A DNA stretch of 64,000 nt from Pseudomonas sp. RIT409 (GCF_003052515.2 NZ_QARE02000008.1:181913-245912); one strand, 5' to 3'. Numbered from the stretch's first letter, positions 32,070 to 41,453 are shown. Program-made: numbers and translations. Notes: generated by a model from the sequence alone, not told the origin.

Positions 32070-32252
32070 TCACCTGGTGAGGCCAGAATGATGCGCAACG
32101 ATACGCACCTGAAATTCCGCATTTTGTAGGTTAAGAAATCAGGCGGCGTAAGACCTTTCTGAGAATACAAAAAGCACGTCAAATCAGGCTTTCAGACCTC
32201 GCTGCGCAGCCTCTATCCTCGCCCCTTCTCAACTCAGCAGGGACGTAGTGGT

Positions 32253-32741
32253 ATGGCATTCGATGGATTTATCAAGCTCGATGGCATCGCCGGCGAATCG
32301 ATGGATGATCGACACAAAGGCTGGATCGAAATCACCGGGTATAACTTCGGCGTCAATCAGAGCACCTCGGCGACCGCCAGCTCCAACGGCGGAGCAGGTT
32401 CGGGACGTGCGACCCTCACGGACTTCAGTTTCAGCAAACGACTGGACACTTCCAGCGCGCGCCTCTTTGAAGCCAGTTGCTCGGGGGAGCACATCAAAGA
32501 GTTGACACTGGTTCTCTACCGAGCTGGGGGCGACAAGCTCAAATACTACGAAGTCAGGCTCGAAGAAGTGATCATTTCCGACTTCTCACAAGAGGGTGAA
32601 AGCGGCGAGCCGATGGAGCGGGTACAGATCAACTTCGGTCGCATCCATGTCGTGTACACCCAACAGAAACGCAGCGACGGCGCCGCCGCAGGTAACATTT
32701 CCGGCGGCTGGGATCGTATCGCCAACAAACGCTTCAGTTGA
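32253..32741 (+). CDS. hcp: Hcp-family type VI secretion tube/effector-carrier protein
   Basis: This 162-residue Hcp stacks as hexameric rings to form the T6SS inner tube and chaperones small effectors in its lumen. FDGFIKLDGIAGESMDDRHKG at the start, then WIEITGYNFGVNQ, FSKRLDTSSARLFEAS and YYEVRLEEVIISDF are the family pattern. No other T6SS structural gene lies in the window, so this is an orphan hcp. It is followed after 10 bases by a probable effector gene and then a membrane protein, on the same strand. Confidence 0.9.
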   Translation: MAFDGFIKLDGIAGESMDDRHKGWIEITGYNFGVNQSTSATASSNGGAGSGRATLTDFSFSKRLDTSSARLFEASCSGEHIKELTLVLYRAGGDKLKYYEVRLEEVIISDFSQEGESGEPMERVQINFGRIHVVYTQQKRSDGAAAGNISGGWDRIANKRFS

Positions 32742-32751
32742 GAAGACGGAT

Positions 32752-33714
32752 ATGGCCAGACCTTACTTCTTCATCAACGACCAGATGCAGACCTACGCCA
32801 CGTTGAAAAACCGGGTGGGCGGCAATCAAAAATTCGACGTTCTCAATGCGCACCTTCGCAATATCGTGGTCGTGCCCGGTCAATTGGTCATCATGGGCGA
32901 CCTTTCGACAAGCACGCTGACCGCCGAAGAGATGCAGATGATGGACTACGCCGATAAAGTCCGGCGCCATCTGCTCGCACAGCAGGCCGGGGGTGACGGT
33001 CATGTGGTCAAGAATTATGACCTGCTGCAAAACGTCCTGAACTACAGCTCGCTCGGCATCGGCGCTGCCAGCGGCAGTTGGGAAAAACACCTGAGTGAAG
33101 TTGCACAAACGCTCAAGGACATCGAACAACTTCACAAGGACTCCCTCAGAAAAGGCACGACAATCGCCCGACAAACATTCATTACACAGCGTCGTGTGCT
33201 GTTCTCCAAGCTTGATACGCAGTTAAAAGGTATTGCCCGCTGGGGGACGGGCATGCACAACAAAGGATCGATCAAGAAAATGTTGGGCATATCGACAAAA
33301 AGCTACCTGCACACACCAGAAATCCAGGGTTATGCAGCACGTCTGGAAAGTATCGCCAAGGCTTCCAGGTTTCTGAAAGCGGGGACGCCGATTGGGATTG
33401 GATTGAATGGCTTGTCGACTCATCTTGAGATCAAAGAGGCTTGCGCGACTGGTCGGGAGGAGGTGTGCAGAAAGGCGAAGTATATTGAAGGGACAAAGCT
33501 AGTAGGTAGCGTCACTGGAGGGATGGTCGGAGGTACGATCGGAGCGGCGGTATTGACACCGCTCTGTATGGTTCTATTTGGCGTTCCTACGGGGGGCTGG
33601 GGTGCACTCGGATGCGCGGTTGTCTCCGCTGCCACAGGTGGGTATGCCGGAGGTCTGGGCGGTGAATGGGGTGGTGAGCACGTTGGTGAAGTAATTTACG
33701 AGTGGCGGCCATAA
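32752..33714 (+). CDS. Predicted Hcp-linked type VI effector with glycine zippers (membrane-active toxin candidate)
   Basis: This 320-residue protein has no known enzymatic motif. The first 230 residues are mostly soluble and helical (MARPYFFINDQMQTYATLK; QTLKDIEQLHKDSLRK). The C-terminal 85 residues switch to hydrophobic, Gly-rich sequence: GSVTGGMVGGTIGAAVL, a Cys-containing loop, then TGGYAGGLGGEWGGEHVGE. Repeated GxxxG spacing of this kind occurs in pore-forming proteins, including the glycine-zipper effector Tse4 of P. aeruginosa. Its position directly behind hcp and its overlap (TAATG) with a small membrane protein are the usual effector-immunity arrangement. The pore activity is inference. 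Confidence 0.65.
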   Translation: MARPYFFINDQMQTYATLKNRVGGNQKFDVLNAHLRNIVVVPGQLVIMGDLSTSTLTAEEMQMMDYADKVRRHLLAQQAGGDGHVVKNYDLLQNVLNYSSLGIGAASGSWEKHLSEVAQTLKDIEQLHKDSLRKGTTIARQTFITQRRVLFSKLDTQLKGIARWGTGMHNKGSIKKMLGISTKSYLHTPEIQGYAARLESIAKASRFLKAGTPIGIGLNGLSTHLEIKEACATGREEVCRKAKYIEGTKLVGSVTGGMVGGTIGAAVLTPLCMVLFGVPTGGWGALGCAVVSAATGGYAGGLGGEWGGEHVGEVIYEWRP

Positions 33715-34079
33715 TGCCGACGGTAATAGTCCTTAGTTTGATCTGGTTGATTTCGTCGTGGGCCAACCTCACGGTACTGGTGTGGTTCACTTACAAGAAT
33801 ATCGATATTCTAGAGAGCCATCTGTCTGACTGCGCGGGCGTTACCGCCACCCGAAATCTGTGGCAGGGAGGAGTGATAGGCCGACAGATGCGACTTAGCA
33901 TAATTTTCGCAATTATGTATATGCCGAAAGTCATGCATCGACGAGGCGACATCACCAGAGACGCTCACTTGAACATCCCTCAACATTTGAGAAGGCGTAT
34001 TTGGACAATCCATATTTGGCTTCTTATTAACGGCTTTTTTCTGGCAGCACTTTGCTACGCCATCGGCGGCACTCAATAG
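33714..34079 (+). CDS. Small membrane protein, probable immunity protein of the effector
   Basis: This 121-residue protein has two or three hydrophobic segments: about residues 3-27, 60-73 and 98-117. Its start overlaps the effector stop by one base (TAATG), so the two are translated together. Inner-membrane immunity proteins are the norm for pore-forming T6SS effectors. The coding sequence is AT-richer than its neighbours, a sign of transfer. No family is recognised, and the immunity function is inferred from context. Confidence 0.6.
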   Translation: MPTVIVLSLIWLISSWANLTVLVWFTYKNIDILESHLSDCAGVTATRNLWQGGVIGRQMRLSIIFAIMYMPKVMHRRGDITRDAHLNIPQHLRRRIWTIHIWLLINGFFLAALCYAIGGTQ

Positions 34080-34128
34080 TCGATGGCTTACGGATATAAG
34101 AGACGAGATAGACACGCGGCTAGGCAAC

Positions 34129-34200
34129 TATTGACCAAGCTACCTGCATACCCCTGGACATTAAAGGCTATGCAGCGCGTAGGGCATAGTGCCAAGGTTT
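34129..34200 (+). pseudogene. Decayed second copy of part of the effector gene
   Basis: The segment beginning ATTGACCAAGCTACCTGC (34129) aligns with 33291-33371 inside the effector gene (codons about 180-206). Shared stretches include AGCTACCTGCA, a GG(T/C)TATGCAGC(A/G)CGT block and GCCAAGG. In one frame it still reads DIKGYAAR where the effector has EIQGYAAR, then hits a stop; there are indels. It is about 70-75% identical by eye. Confidence 0.5.
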
Positions 34201-34253
34201 CTCATTGCCAACCAACGACTAAGCCTACGATCAGCGCTCAAGATCAACATCAC

Positions 34254-34294
34254 AAAAACGCCCCATCTGGCTCTCACCGGACGGGGCGTTTTTA
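34254..34294. terminator. Bidirectional terminator between the T6SS cassette and acs
   Basis: AAAAACGCCCC and GGGGCGTTTTT pair around an 18-base loop. A runs on one side and T runs on the other let it end both the rightward cassette transcript and the leftward acs transcript. Confidence 0.85.
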
Positions 34295-34308
34295 TTGCAG
34301 GAGGGCTA

Positions 34309-36264
34309 TCAGGCGGCCGTCATGGTCTTGTGCGTTTCGACCAGATGCGCCACGACACTTGGGTCAGCCAAGGTCGAAATATCGCCCAACGCGTCGTACT
34401 CACCCGTGGCGATCTTGCGCAGGATACGGCGCATGATTTTGCCGGAACGGGTTTTCGGCAGGCCTGGCGCCCACTGAATCACGTCCGGCGAGGCGATCGG
34501 GCCGATCTCTTTACGCACCCAGTTGCGCAGTTCAATGCGCAGGGCTTCGTCCGGCACCTCGCCACCGTTCAGGGTGACGTAGACATAGATGCCCTGCCCT
34601 TTGAGATCGTGGGGCACACCCACTACAGCGGCCTCGGCGACTTTCGGGTGCGCGACCATCGCGCTCTCGATCTCGGCAGTACCCATGCGGTGGCCGGAGA
34701 CGTTGAGCACGTCGTCGACACGGCCCGTGATCCAGTAGTAGCCGTCCTCATCGCGACGCGCACCGTCGCCGGTGAAATACATGCCGCGGAAGGTCTTGAA
34801 ATAGGTGTCGACGAAACGGTCGTGATCACCGTACAGGCTCCGTGACTGCCCCGGCCACGAGTCGAGGATCACCAGGTTACCTTCAGCGGCGCCTTCGATC
34901 AGGTTGCCAAGGTTATCCACAAGGGCCGGAATCACCCCGAAGAACGGCTTGGTCGCAGAACCCGGCTTGAGCGCAGTGGCGCCGGGAAGTGGGCTGATCA
35001 GCACGCCACCGGTTTCGGTCTGCCACCAGGTGTCGACGATCGGGCAGTTCTGCTTGCCAACCGTGTTGTAGTACCAGTTCCAGGCCTCGGGGTTGATGGG
35101 TTCGCCGACCGAACCGAGCAGACGCAGGCTGGAGCCATCGGCACCTTCGACCGCCTTGGTGCCTTCGGCCATCATGGCGCGGATGGCAGTCGGCGCGGTG
35201 TACAGAATGTTGACCTTGTGCTTGTCGATGATTTTCGACATGCGAGTGATGTCCGGGTAATTCGGAATGCCTTCGAACAGCAGCGTGGTCGCGCCGTTGG
35301 CCAACGGCCCATAGACGATGTAGCTGTGGCCGGTGACCCAGCCCACGTCGGCGGTGCACCAGTAGATTTCCCCCGGCTTGTAGTCGAACACGCGCTCATG
35401 GGTCAGCGCGGCATACAGCAGGTAACCGGCGGTGGTATGCAGAACGCCTTTCGGTTTGCCGGTGGAACCGGAGGTGTACAGGATGAACAGCGATTCTTCA
35501 GCGCCCATTTCCTTTGGGGCACACGTGGACGATGCCACTTCCAGCAGCGCGTGATACCAGATATCGCGATGGCGGTTCCATTCGATGTCGCCGCCCGTGC
35601 GCTTGCACACGATGACTTTCTGCACACTGCTGGTTTCGGGGTTGGTCAGCGCTCGGTCGACATTGGCTTTGAGTGCAGTCTTCTTGCCGCCGCGCAGGCC
35701 TTCGTCGGCCGTGATGACCACTTTAGAGCGGCAGTCGATGATCCGCCCGGCCAGCGCCTCGGGTGAAAACCCGCCGAACACCACGGAGTGGATCGCGCCG
35801 ATGCGGGCACAGGCCAGCATCGCCACAACGGCCTCGGGAATCATCGGCATATAGATCGTGACCACGTCACCCCGGTGCACATCCTGGCCGCGCAGGGCGT
35901 TGGCGAACTTGCAGACTTCTTCGTGCAGTTCACGGTAGGTGATGTTGCGGCTCTCGGAGGGGTCGTCCCCTTCCCAGATGATCGCGACCTGATCGCCGCG
36001 CTCGGCCAGATGGCGGTCGAGGCAATTGTAGGAAACGTTCAGCGTGCCGTCGGCGAACCACTTGATGTCGACACGATGGTCATCGAAGGAGGTCTGTTTG
36101 ACGTGGGTGAAAGGCTTGATCCAGTCCAGGCGCTGGGCCTGCTCGCGCCAGAAGCCATCGGGGTTGACCACCGACTGCTGGTACATGGCCTTGTAGGTCG
36201 CCTCGTCTGTCAGCGTATTGGCTGCCACTTCAGGGCGAACGGGGTACAGGGAAGCCGCACTCAT
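34309..36264 (-). CDS. acs: Acetyl-CoA synthetase
   Basis: This 651-residue AMP-forming enzyme activates acetate to acetyl-CoA in two steps. P-loop [16 protein letters not shown], the adenylate motif [19 protein letters not shown] and the C-terminal [15 protein letters not shown] are present; the last contains the lysine that protein acetylation inactivates. The length matches the family (about 650). The ATG ending at 36264 is chosen over an in-frame start 33 codons upstream because [13 protein letters not shown] is the family start and AGGTAAG precedes it. It corresponds to acsA between aotJ and phhR in P. aeruginosa. Confidence 0.96.
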   Translation of the reverse strand: MSAASLYPVRPEVAANTLTDEATYKAMYQQSVVNPDGFWREQAQRLDWIKPFTHVKQTSFDDHRVDIKWFADGTLNVSYNCLDRHLAERGDQVAIIWEGDDPSESRNITYRELHEEVCKFANALRGQDVHRGDVVTIYMPMIPEAVVAMLACARIGAIHSVVFGGFSPEALAGRIIDCRSKVVITADEGLRGGKKTALKANVDRALTNPETSSVQKVIVCKRTGGDIEWNRHRDIWYHALLEVASSTCAPKEMGAEESLFILYTSGSTGKPKGVLHTTAGYLLYAALTHERVFDYKPGEIYWCTADVGWVTGHSYIVYGPLANGATTLLFEGIPNYPDITRMSKIIDKHKVNILYTAPTAIRAMMAEGTKAVEGADGSSLRLLGSVGEPINPEAWNWYYNTVGKQNCPIVDTWWQTETGGVLISPLPGATALKPGSATKPFFGVIPALVDNLGNLIEGAAEGNLVILDSWPGQSRSLYGDHDRFVDTYFKTFRGMYFTGDGARRDEDGYYWITGRVDDVLNVSGHRMGTAEIESAMVAHPKVAEAAVVGVPHDLKGQGIYVYVTLNGGEVPDEALRIELRNWVRKEIGPIASPDVIQWAPGLPKTRSGKIMRRILRKIATGEYDALGDISTLADPSVVAHLVETHKTMTAA

Positions 36265-36284
36265 CTTTCTTACCTCGGTGGAAA

Positions 36285-36298
36285 TGTTGTTTTTGTAT
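36285..36298 (-). promoter_or_regulatory. Candidate Crc/Hfq binding (CA) motif in the acs leader
   Basis: On the mRNA strand ATACAAAAACAACA lies about 20 bases before the acs start and contains the AANAANAA pattern to which Hfq-Crc binds during catabolite repression in pseudomonads. Acetate use is a typical repressed trait. The surrounding spacer 36265-36712 contains no gene; the acs and DUF2790 promoters were not located. Confidence 0.4.
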
Positions 36299-36712
36299 GG
36301 ACCCGTTGTATCCGCCGATGGCTCAGGAAGCCATTCGACGATGGTCTTACCGGCCTTCAGCATAACGCTGAAAAGCGCTAAAGGCCCCGCCTTTCGGCGA
36401 ATCCTGCCGCTTGAACTACGACCAAGGAACGAGAACCGAACGCCTTACTCCGTCATTTCGACGATTGTTACCGAAATGCATAACAGTCTTTATCAAAATG
36501 GTTTCTATATAACCGCCCGGCAGAGGCATAAACTTCATTCCGCCAACACGGCAAACGATTGACAACTAACGCCCCCCACTCCGGCTTGTCGATCGACTCA
36601 CCCAACCTGGTAACAACTGACTTCACACAGAACCCCAAAAGGGTTTTGCGCACCCTGCCGAACAGAATTCCGGTTCGACCGAGTTGACGAAGCAACTGAG
36701 AGGAAACCTGTA

Positions 36713-36979
36713 ATGAAAGCTGCACTGGTGGTAATGGCTCTTTGTGGTTTCAGTGCCATGGCAATGGCAGAAGAATCGGGCGCGAAGGTGGCTGCCCAAC
36801 AGCAACGCATCGAGCACTACACTTACGCGAGCCATCCGGACATCGCCAAGGTCATTTCGGTGGACAATACGCCTAACGTGTGTGCCGTCGTACCGCAGCA
36901 CATGACCTATGAAGACTCCCGCGGTCAGCGTCACATCATGGAGTACATGGTGATGGGCAACGGGTGCAGCAACGGCTGA
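36713..36979 (+). CDS. DUF2790-type small exported protein
   Basis: This 88-residue protein has a clear signal peptide (about residues 1-19, cut after AMA). Its short mature domain (YTYASHPDIAKVISV; CAVVPQHMTYEDSRGQRHIMEY) is typical of the DUF2790 family, which is nearly restricted to pseudomonads. It is probably periplasmic. Members have been linked to copper or stress responses, but no role can be read here. A GAGGAAA ribosome site precedes the ATG. Confidence 0.8.
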   Translation: MKAALVVMALCGFSAMAMAEESGAKVAAQQQRIEHYTYASHPDIAKVISVDNTPNVCAVVPQHMTYEDSRGQRHIMEYMVMGNGCSNG

Positions 36980-37102
36980 CCGCCCTGACGCGACATCGCC
37001 TGTGGCAGTACGGCCCGACGGCGGCAGCGTTCTTGCAACGCCACCGCCGGCCCGCCGTGAAATCATTCGCGCTTCAGTGACAGGTAAATAACGAAGCCTC
37101 TT

Positions 37103-38656
37103 TTATTTATTCCCAACTTCATACTGTTTCAACTTATTAGCTATTGTCGTGTGGGAAACGCCTAATCGTTTTCCTAATAAACGGCTGCTAGGGTATTGGC
37201 CATACAACTGACCAAGAACTGACTTCTCGAAACGCCCGACAATGGCTTCCAGATCGCCCTCCAACGAAAAGTCGTTCAATGGCGAGCGCGCGCCGTAATC
37301 TGGCAGACGGATATGCTCGGCCTTCACCTGGCCGCCTTCGCACAGTGAAACGGCCTGGAACAACGCATTTTCCAACTGACGAATGTTACCCGGCCAATGG
37401 TATTGCTCCATCCGCCGCATCGCGTCGACCGCGATACGGGGCAGCGGGCAGCCGATCTGCCGGCTCGCCTGGTCGAGGAAATGCTGCACCAGAGGCTCGA
37501 GACCGTCCAGGCACTCCCGCAACGGCGGAATGTGCAGGGACAGTACGTTCAGCCGATGATACAAATCCTGGCGGAATTCCCCCCGCGCGCACGATTCGGA
37601 CAGGTCCACCTGCGTCGCGCAGATGATTCGCACATCCAGGAAGACTTCTTCATCGCTTCCAACACGGCGAAAACAGCCCTCTTGCAGGTAGCGAAGCAAT
37701 TTGGCCTGTAGCCGCGGACTCATTTCGCCGACGCCGTCCAAAAACAGGGTGCCGCCCGCCGTCAGTTCCAACAGCCCCAATTTTCCCTCCGCCCGCGCAC
37801 CGTCGAAAGCACCAGGCCCGTACCCGAACAGTTCGGTTTCGGCCATCGACTCGGATAACCCGGCGCAGTTGAGCACCATGATCGGCGCCTGGCCACGCGG
37901 GCTCGCCAAGTGGCAGGCCCGCGCCAGCAATTCCTTGCCGGTTCCGGTTTCCCCTTCTATCAACAACGGCGCATCCAGAGGCGCCATGCGTCGTGCTTCG
38001 CGGACCACCGCTGCCATGGGTTTCGAACTCTGGAAGATGCTGTCGAAACCCCGCAGTTCTTGCTTGCGTACCTGGTAGATATGCTCCCCGACGCGATCCG
38101 CGCGGTGCAACGTCAACACGGCTCCGGCCATGGCTTCGCTGTCTTCGTGCTCGGACTGCAAGGGTGCGATATCAGCGAGAAAGATGTCGCCCTTGACCTT
38201 GACTCGCAAGCCATTGGTCCGCGAACGATTCGCTCGCACCAGTTGAGGCAGATCGAAGTCCTCGGTGTAGCGCGACAGGGGTATACCCGGCACCTCGTCG
38301 ACACGCACCCCCAGCAACTGCGCCGCTGCCCGATTGGCCGCCACGATCGAGCCTGCCATGTCGATGGACAGAACCGGAAACTCCAACGCCCCCAGCAACG
38401 CATTCAGCTCCATATGCCGACGCTCGCTAGGAATCAGGCCTACCCGCTTGACACCAAATACCCCGGGAATCGTTTCGAACTTCGGCACCAACGCCTTGAA
38501 TTGCAGGTTGATCAGGTTCGGGCAGCGCAGATAAATCGCATCCCCACGCTCCCCCCCGACTTCTCCGCCGGACACGTTTACGCCATAAGCGACGAGGAGA
38601 TCGAGGATGTCGCGAAGGATGCCGACGCGGTTTTGGCAGTGCACTTTGATCCGCAT
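37103..38656 (-). CDS. phhR: PhhR, TyrR-family activator of aromatic amino-acid catabolism
   Basis: This 517-residue regulator has an N-terminal ACT domain (about residues 1-75, MRIKVHCQNRVGILRDILD) and a PAS domain (about 85-190). The AAA+ ATPase (about 210-440) has Walker A EGETGTGKE. The C-terminal helix-turn-helix contains LLGKRLGVSHTTIANKLKQY. The sigma-54-contact loop reads GAFDGA instead of GAFTGA, consistent with a TyrR-type protein that works with sigma-70. It activates the divergent phhABC genes in response to Phe/Tyr. Confidence 0.94.
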   Translation of the reverse strand: MRIKVHCQNRVGILRDILDLLVAYGVNVSGGEVGGERGDAIYLRCPNLINLQFKALVPKFETIPGVFGVKRVGLIPSERRHMELNALLGALEFPVLSIDMAGSIVAANRAAAQLLGVRVDEVPGIPLSRYTEDFDLPQLVRANRSRTNGLRVKVKGDIFLADIAPLQSEHEDSEAMAGAVLTLHRADRVGEHIYQVRKQELRGFDSIFQSSKPMAAVVREARRMAPLDAPLLIEGETGTGKELLARACHLASPRGQAPIMVLNCAGLSESMAETELFGYGPGAFDGARAEGKLGLLELTAGGTLFLDGVGEMSPRLQAKLLRYLQEGCFRRVGSDEEVFLDVRIICATQVDLSESCARGEFRQDLYHRLNVLSLHIPPLRECLDGLEPLVQHFLDQASRQIGCPLPRIAVDAMRRMEQYHWPGNIRQLENALFQAVSLCEGGQVKAEHIRLPDYGARSPLNDFSLEGDLEAIVGRFEKSVLGQLYGQYPSSRLLGKRLGVSHTTIANKLKQYEVGNK

Positions 38657-38720
38657 GGAAAGTCACTCGGGTGGAGGTGTCGAGAAGATTTGAGCCGGGT
38701 GCCAAATCGTCGTCAAGTTT

Positions 38721-38745
38721 CCGTTACAGGATGGGGCGTAAACGG
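38721..38745. promoter_or_regulatory. Inverted repeat in the phhR-phhA divergent region
   Basis: CCGTTAC and GTAAACGG (inverted, one-base gap) flank ten bases. A further half-site-like TCTTTACAGAG lies at about 38802. TyrR-family boxes contain TGTAAA/TTTACA arms, so either could bind PhhR, but neither fits a full box. The rest of the spacer 38657-38935 is non-coding. Confidence 0.3.
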
Positions 38746-38935
38746 GCGCTCGCTACCCGCGATTCCAAAAGCCGACACTTCTTCCGTCAGGAATTCTTTA
38801 CAGAGAACTTGGTGTTTTCCGCCTCCGATGACCCCAACCTCATCCGGAATCGCCGTAAAAGACGCTATCTATAGCCACAAGCGGGCCATCGGCCACGTTT
38901 GCTCCAGATAACAATTAAACCTACAGGAGAGCAGC

Positions 38936-39739
38936 ATGAGCACGCAGTATGTCGCCCGTGAACCGGACGCCAGCGGCTTCATCGACTACCCCGAGGCCGA
39001 TCACCGGGTGTGGAATACCTTGATCACCCGCCAGATGAAAGTGGTGGAAGGACGAGCTTGTCAGGACTACCTGGACGGCATCGAGCAGTTGAAATTGCCC
39101 CATGATCGAATCCCACAACTGCGCGAGATCAACCATGTGCTGGACACGGCCACGGGGTGGCAGGTCGCCCGTGTTCCGGCGCTGATTCCTTTCCAGACGT
39201 TTTTCGAGCTGCTGGCCGACAAGCGTTTTCCTGTGGCGACGTTCATCCGTACCGAGCAAGAGCTGGACTACCTGCAAGAGCCTGACATCTTCCATGAAGT
39301 CTTCGGACACTGCCCGCTGTTGACCAACCCCTGGTTCGCCGAATTTACTCACATGTACGGCAAGCTCGGTCTGGCAGCCACGAAAGAGCAACGCGTGTAT
39401 CTTGCCCGTCTGTACTGGATGACCATCGAGTTCGGGCTGGTGGACACCGCTCACGGCCGCCGGATCTACGGTGGCGGCATCCTGTCTTCGCCGAAGGAAA
39501 CCGTGTACAGCCTGTCGGCGGAACCGGCGCACCAGGCGTTCGACCCGGTGGAAGCCATGCGCACGCCCTACCGCATCGACATCCTGCAGCCGCTCTACTT
39601 CGTGCTGCCTGACCTCAAGCGCCTGTTCGATCTGGCCCATGCCGACATCATGGAGATGGTCCGAACCGCCATGCAGGCCGGGCTTCATGCACCCCGCTTC
39701 GCGCCAAAAAATCCGGCCTCCGAACCCGTTACTGTCTGA
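38936..39739 (+). CDS. phhA: Phenylalanine 4-monooxygenase
   Basis: This 267-residue non-haem iron enzyme hydroxylates L-Phe to L-Tyr with tetrahydropterin. The iron ligands are the two histidines of the DIFHEVFGHCPLLTNP block and a glutamate in MTIEFGLVD. The bacterial form lacks the regulatory domain of the animal enzymes, which fits the length. A CAGGAGAG ribosome site precedes the ATG. It is the first gene of the phhABC operon. Confidence 0.96.
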   Translation: MSTQYVAREPDASGFIDYPEADHRVWNTLITRQMKVVEGRACQDYLDGIEQLKLPHDRIPQLREINHVLDTATGWQVARVPALIPFQTFFELLADKRFPVATFIRTEQELDYLQEPDIFHEVFGHCPLLTNPWFAEFTHMYGKLGLAATKEQRVYLARLYWMTIEFGLVDTAHGRRIYGGGILSSPKETVYSLSAEPAHQAFDPVEAMRTPYRIDILQPLYFVLPDLKRLFDLAHADIMEMVRTAMQAGLHAPRFAPKNPASEPVTV

Positions 39740-39754
39740 ACAAGGATTGCAATC

Positions 39755-40111
39755 ATGACCACGCTGAGCCAACACCACTGTGAAGCCTGCCGCGCCGACG
39801 CACCGCAGGTCAGCGAAGCCGAACTCCCGACGCTGCTGCGCCAGATTCCGGACTGGAACATCGAAGTCCGGGACGGCGTGATGCAGCTGGAAAAGGCCTG
39901 GCTGTTCAAGAATTTCAAATTTGCGCTGGCGTTTACCAACGCGGTCGGCGAAATTGCCGAGGCCGAAGGTCATCACCCAGGCATTCTGACCGAGTGGGGT
40001 AAAGTGACCGTGACCTGGTGGAGCCATTCCATCAAAGGGTTGCACCGCAACGATTTCATCATGGCCGCCCGCACTGACGAGGTGGCCAAGAGCGCCGAGG
40101 GCCGTAAGTAA
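39755..40111 (+). CDS. phhB: Pterin-4a-carbinolamine dehydratase
   Basis: This 118-residue PCD/DCoH enzyme regenerates the pterin cofactor of PhhA by dehydrating the 4a-carbinolamine. The active-site pattern [18 protein letters not shown] and the downstream [13 protein letters not shown] are intact. It lies 15 bases after phhA, and its stop is immediately followed by the phhC ATG. Confidence 0.96.
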   Translation: MTTLSQHHCEACRADAPQVSEAELPTLLRQIPDWNIEVRDGVMQLEKAWLFKNFKFALAFTNAVGEIAEAEGHHPGILTEWGKVTVTWWSHSIKGLHRNDFIMAARTDEVAKSAEGRK

Positions 40112-41308
40112 ATGCATTTCTCACAGATTCAGCGTGTACCCGATGATCCGATCCTGGGCCTGATCCAGGCGTATGCCAAGGATCCGAACCCGAACAAGTT
40201 CGATCTGGGCGTCGGTGTGTACAAGGATGCGCAGGGGCTGACCACCATCCCCCGGGCCGTCAAGCTGGCCGAGCAGCGCCTCGTGGACGCCCAGCCGACC
40301 AAGACGTACATCGGCGGTCATGGCGAGCCGCGGTTCGGTACGCTGATCTGTGAACTGGTCATGGGTGCTGACTCTCCGCTGATCCGGCATCAGCGCGTCG
40401 GCGCCACGCAAACTCCTGGCGGCACCGGCGCCCTGCGCCTGTCCGCCGATTTCATCGCCAACTGCCTGCCGGGCAAGGGCATCTGGCTGAGCGACCCGAC
40501 CTGGCCGATCCACGAGACCATCTACGCCGCAGCCGGCTTGCACGTCAGCCATTACCCCTACGTGGGGAGCGACAACAGGCTCAACGTACCGGCCATGCTC
40601 GACACCCTGGACAGGATTCCGGAAGGCGATGTCGTCCTGCTCCACGCCTGTTGCCACAACCCCACCGGTTTCGATCTGAGTCACGATGACTGGCATGAAG
40701 TGTTGAAAATCGTCAAACGCCGCAATCTGCTGCCACTGATCGACTTTGCCTACCAGGGCTTCGGCGAAGGGCTGGACGAAGATGCCTGGGCCGTGCGCCT
40801 GTTCGCCGCCGAATTACCGGAGCTGCTGATCACCAGTTCCTGCTCGAAGAACTTCGGCCTGTACCGTGAACGCACGGGCGCATTGCTGGTGTGTGCCGAC
40901 AGCAGTGAGAAACTGGCCGATGTCCGCAGCCAACTTTCCGCCACCGCCCGCAACCTGTGGTCCAATCCACCGGATCATGGCGCCGCAGTCGTGGCCGAGA
41001 TTCTGGGTGATCCGCAGCTCAAGTCGCTCTGGGCGGACGAAGTGGAAGCCATGCGCAGCCGTATCGCGCAATTGCGTCAGGGGCTGGTCGAGGCCCTGAC
41101 CCCCCTGGGGCTCGGCGAACGCTTTGCACACATCGGCGTGCAACGGGGCATGTTCTCCTACACCGGCATGAACGACGACCAAGTGGCTCGGCTGCGCAGA
41201 GAACACAGCGTGTACATGGTCGCCGCCGGTCGGGCCAACGTCGCCGGCATCGATGCCAGCCGCCTGGACGCGCTGGCGGCAGCGTTCGCGGCGGTGTGCA
41301 GGGACTGA
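40112..41308 (+). CDS. phhC: Aromatic amino-acid aminotransferase
   Basis: This 398-residue class I PLP aminotransferase removes the amino group of tyrosine/phenylalanine (to 4-hydroxyphenylpyruvate), feeding the homogentisate route. DLGVGVYKDAQGLT, CCHNPTGFD, the PLP lysine in TSSCSKNFGLYRERTG and C-terminal RGMFSYTGM are family marks (TyrB/AspC type). It begins with no gap after phhB, so the three genes form one operon. Confidence 0.94.
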   Translation: MHFSQIQRVPDDPILGLIQAYAKDPNPNKFDLGVGVYKDAQGLTTIPRAVKLAEQRLVDAQPTKTYIGGHGEPRFGTLICELVMGADSPLIRHQRVGATQTPGGTGALRLSADFIANCLPGKGIWLSDPTWPIHETIYAAAGLHVSHYPYVGSDNRLNVPAMLDTLDRIPEGDVVLLHACCHNPTGFDLSHDDWHEVLKIVKRRNLLPLIDFAYQGFGEGLDEDAWAVRLFAAELPELLITSSCSKNFGLYRERTGALLVCADSSEKLADVRSQLSATARNLWSNPPDHGAAVVAEILGDPQLKSLWADEVEAMRSRIAQLRQGLVEALTPLGLGERFAHIGVQRGMFSYTGMNDDQVARLRREHSVYMVAAGRANVAGIDASRLDALAAAFAAVCRD

Positions 41309-41436
41309 ATCGCCGGGGTAAGGCCGAGGTCGATGGCGGGTTGTGCGCCAAGACGCCCACTACATGACCAACGGCCATGCTGAACGTCTGTTTGTCATCC
41401 GTTGTGCTGTATCCTCCGGTGGCGTTTTATGGACGC

Positions 41437-41453
41437 GCTGCCGGCCCGGCAGC
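41437..41453. repeat. Perfect GC palindrome after phhC
   Basis: GCTGCCGG-C-CCGGCAGC is an 8-1-8 palindrome 128 bases after phhC. A second hairpin, GCTGAA...TTCAGC, follows at 41467-41494. With no T run they are poor terminators and could equally be an operator or a structured leader of the small gene at 41530. Confidence 0.35.

Noticed and set aside
31897..32091. 64-codon plus-strand frame upstream of hcp
   Set aside because: No ribosome site and poor protein character; the opposite strand gives a more convincing (though startless) reading.
38870..38915. Sigma-54 promoter before phhA
   Set aside because: GGCCACGTTTGC has GG and GC eight, not ten, bases apart.
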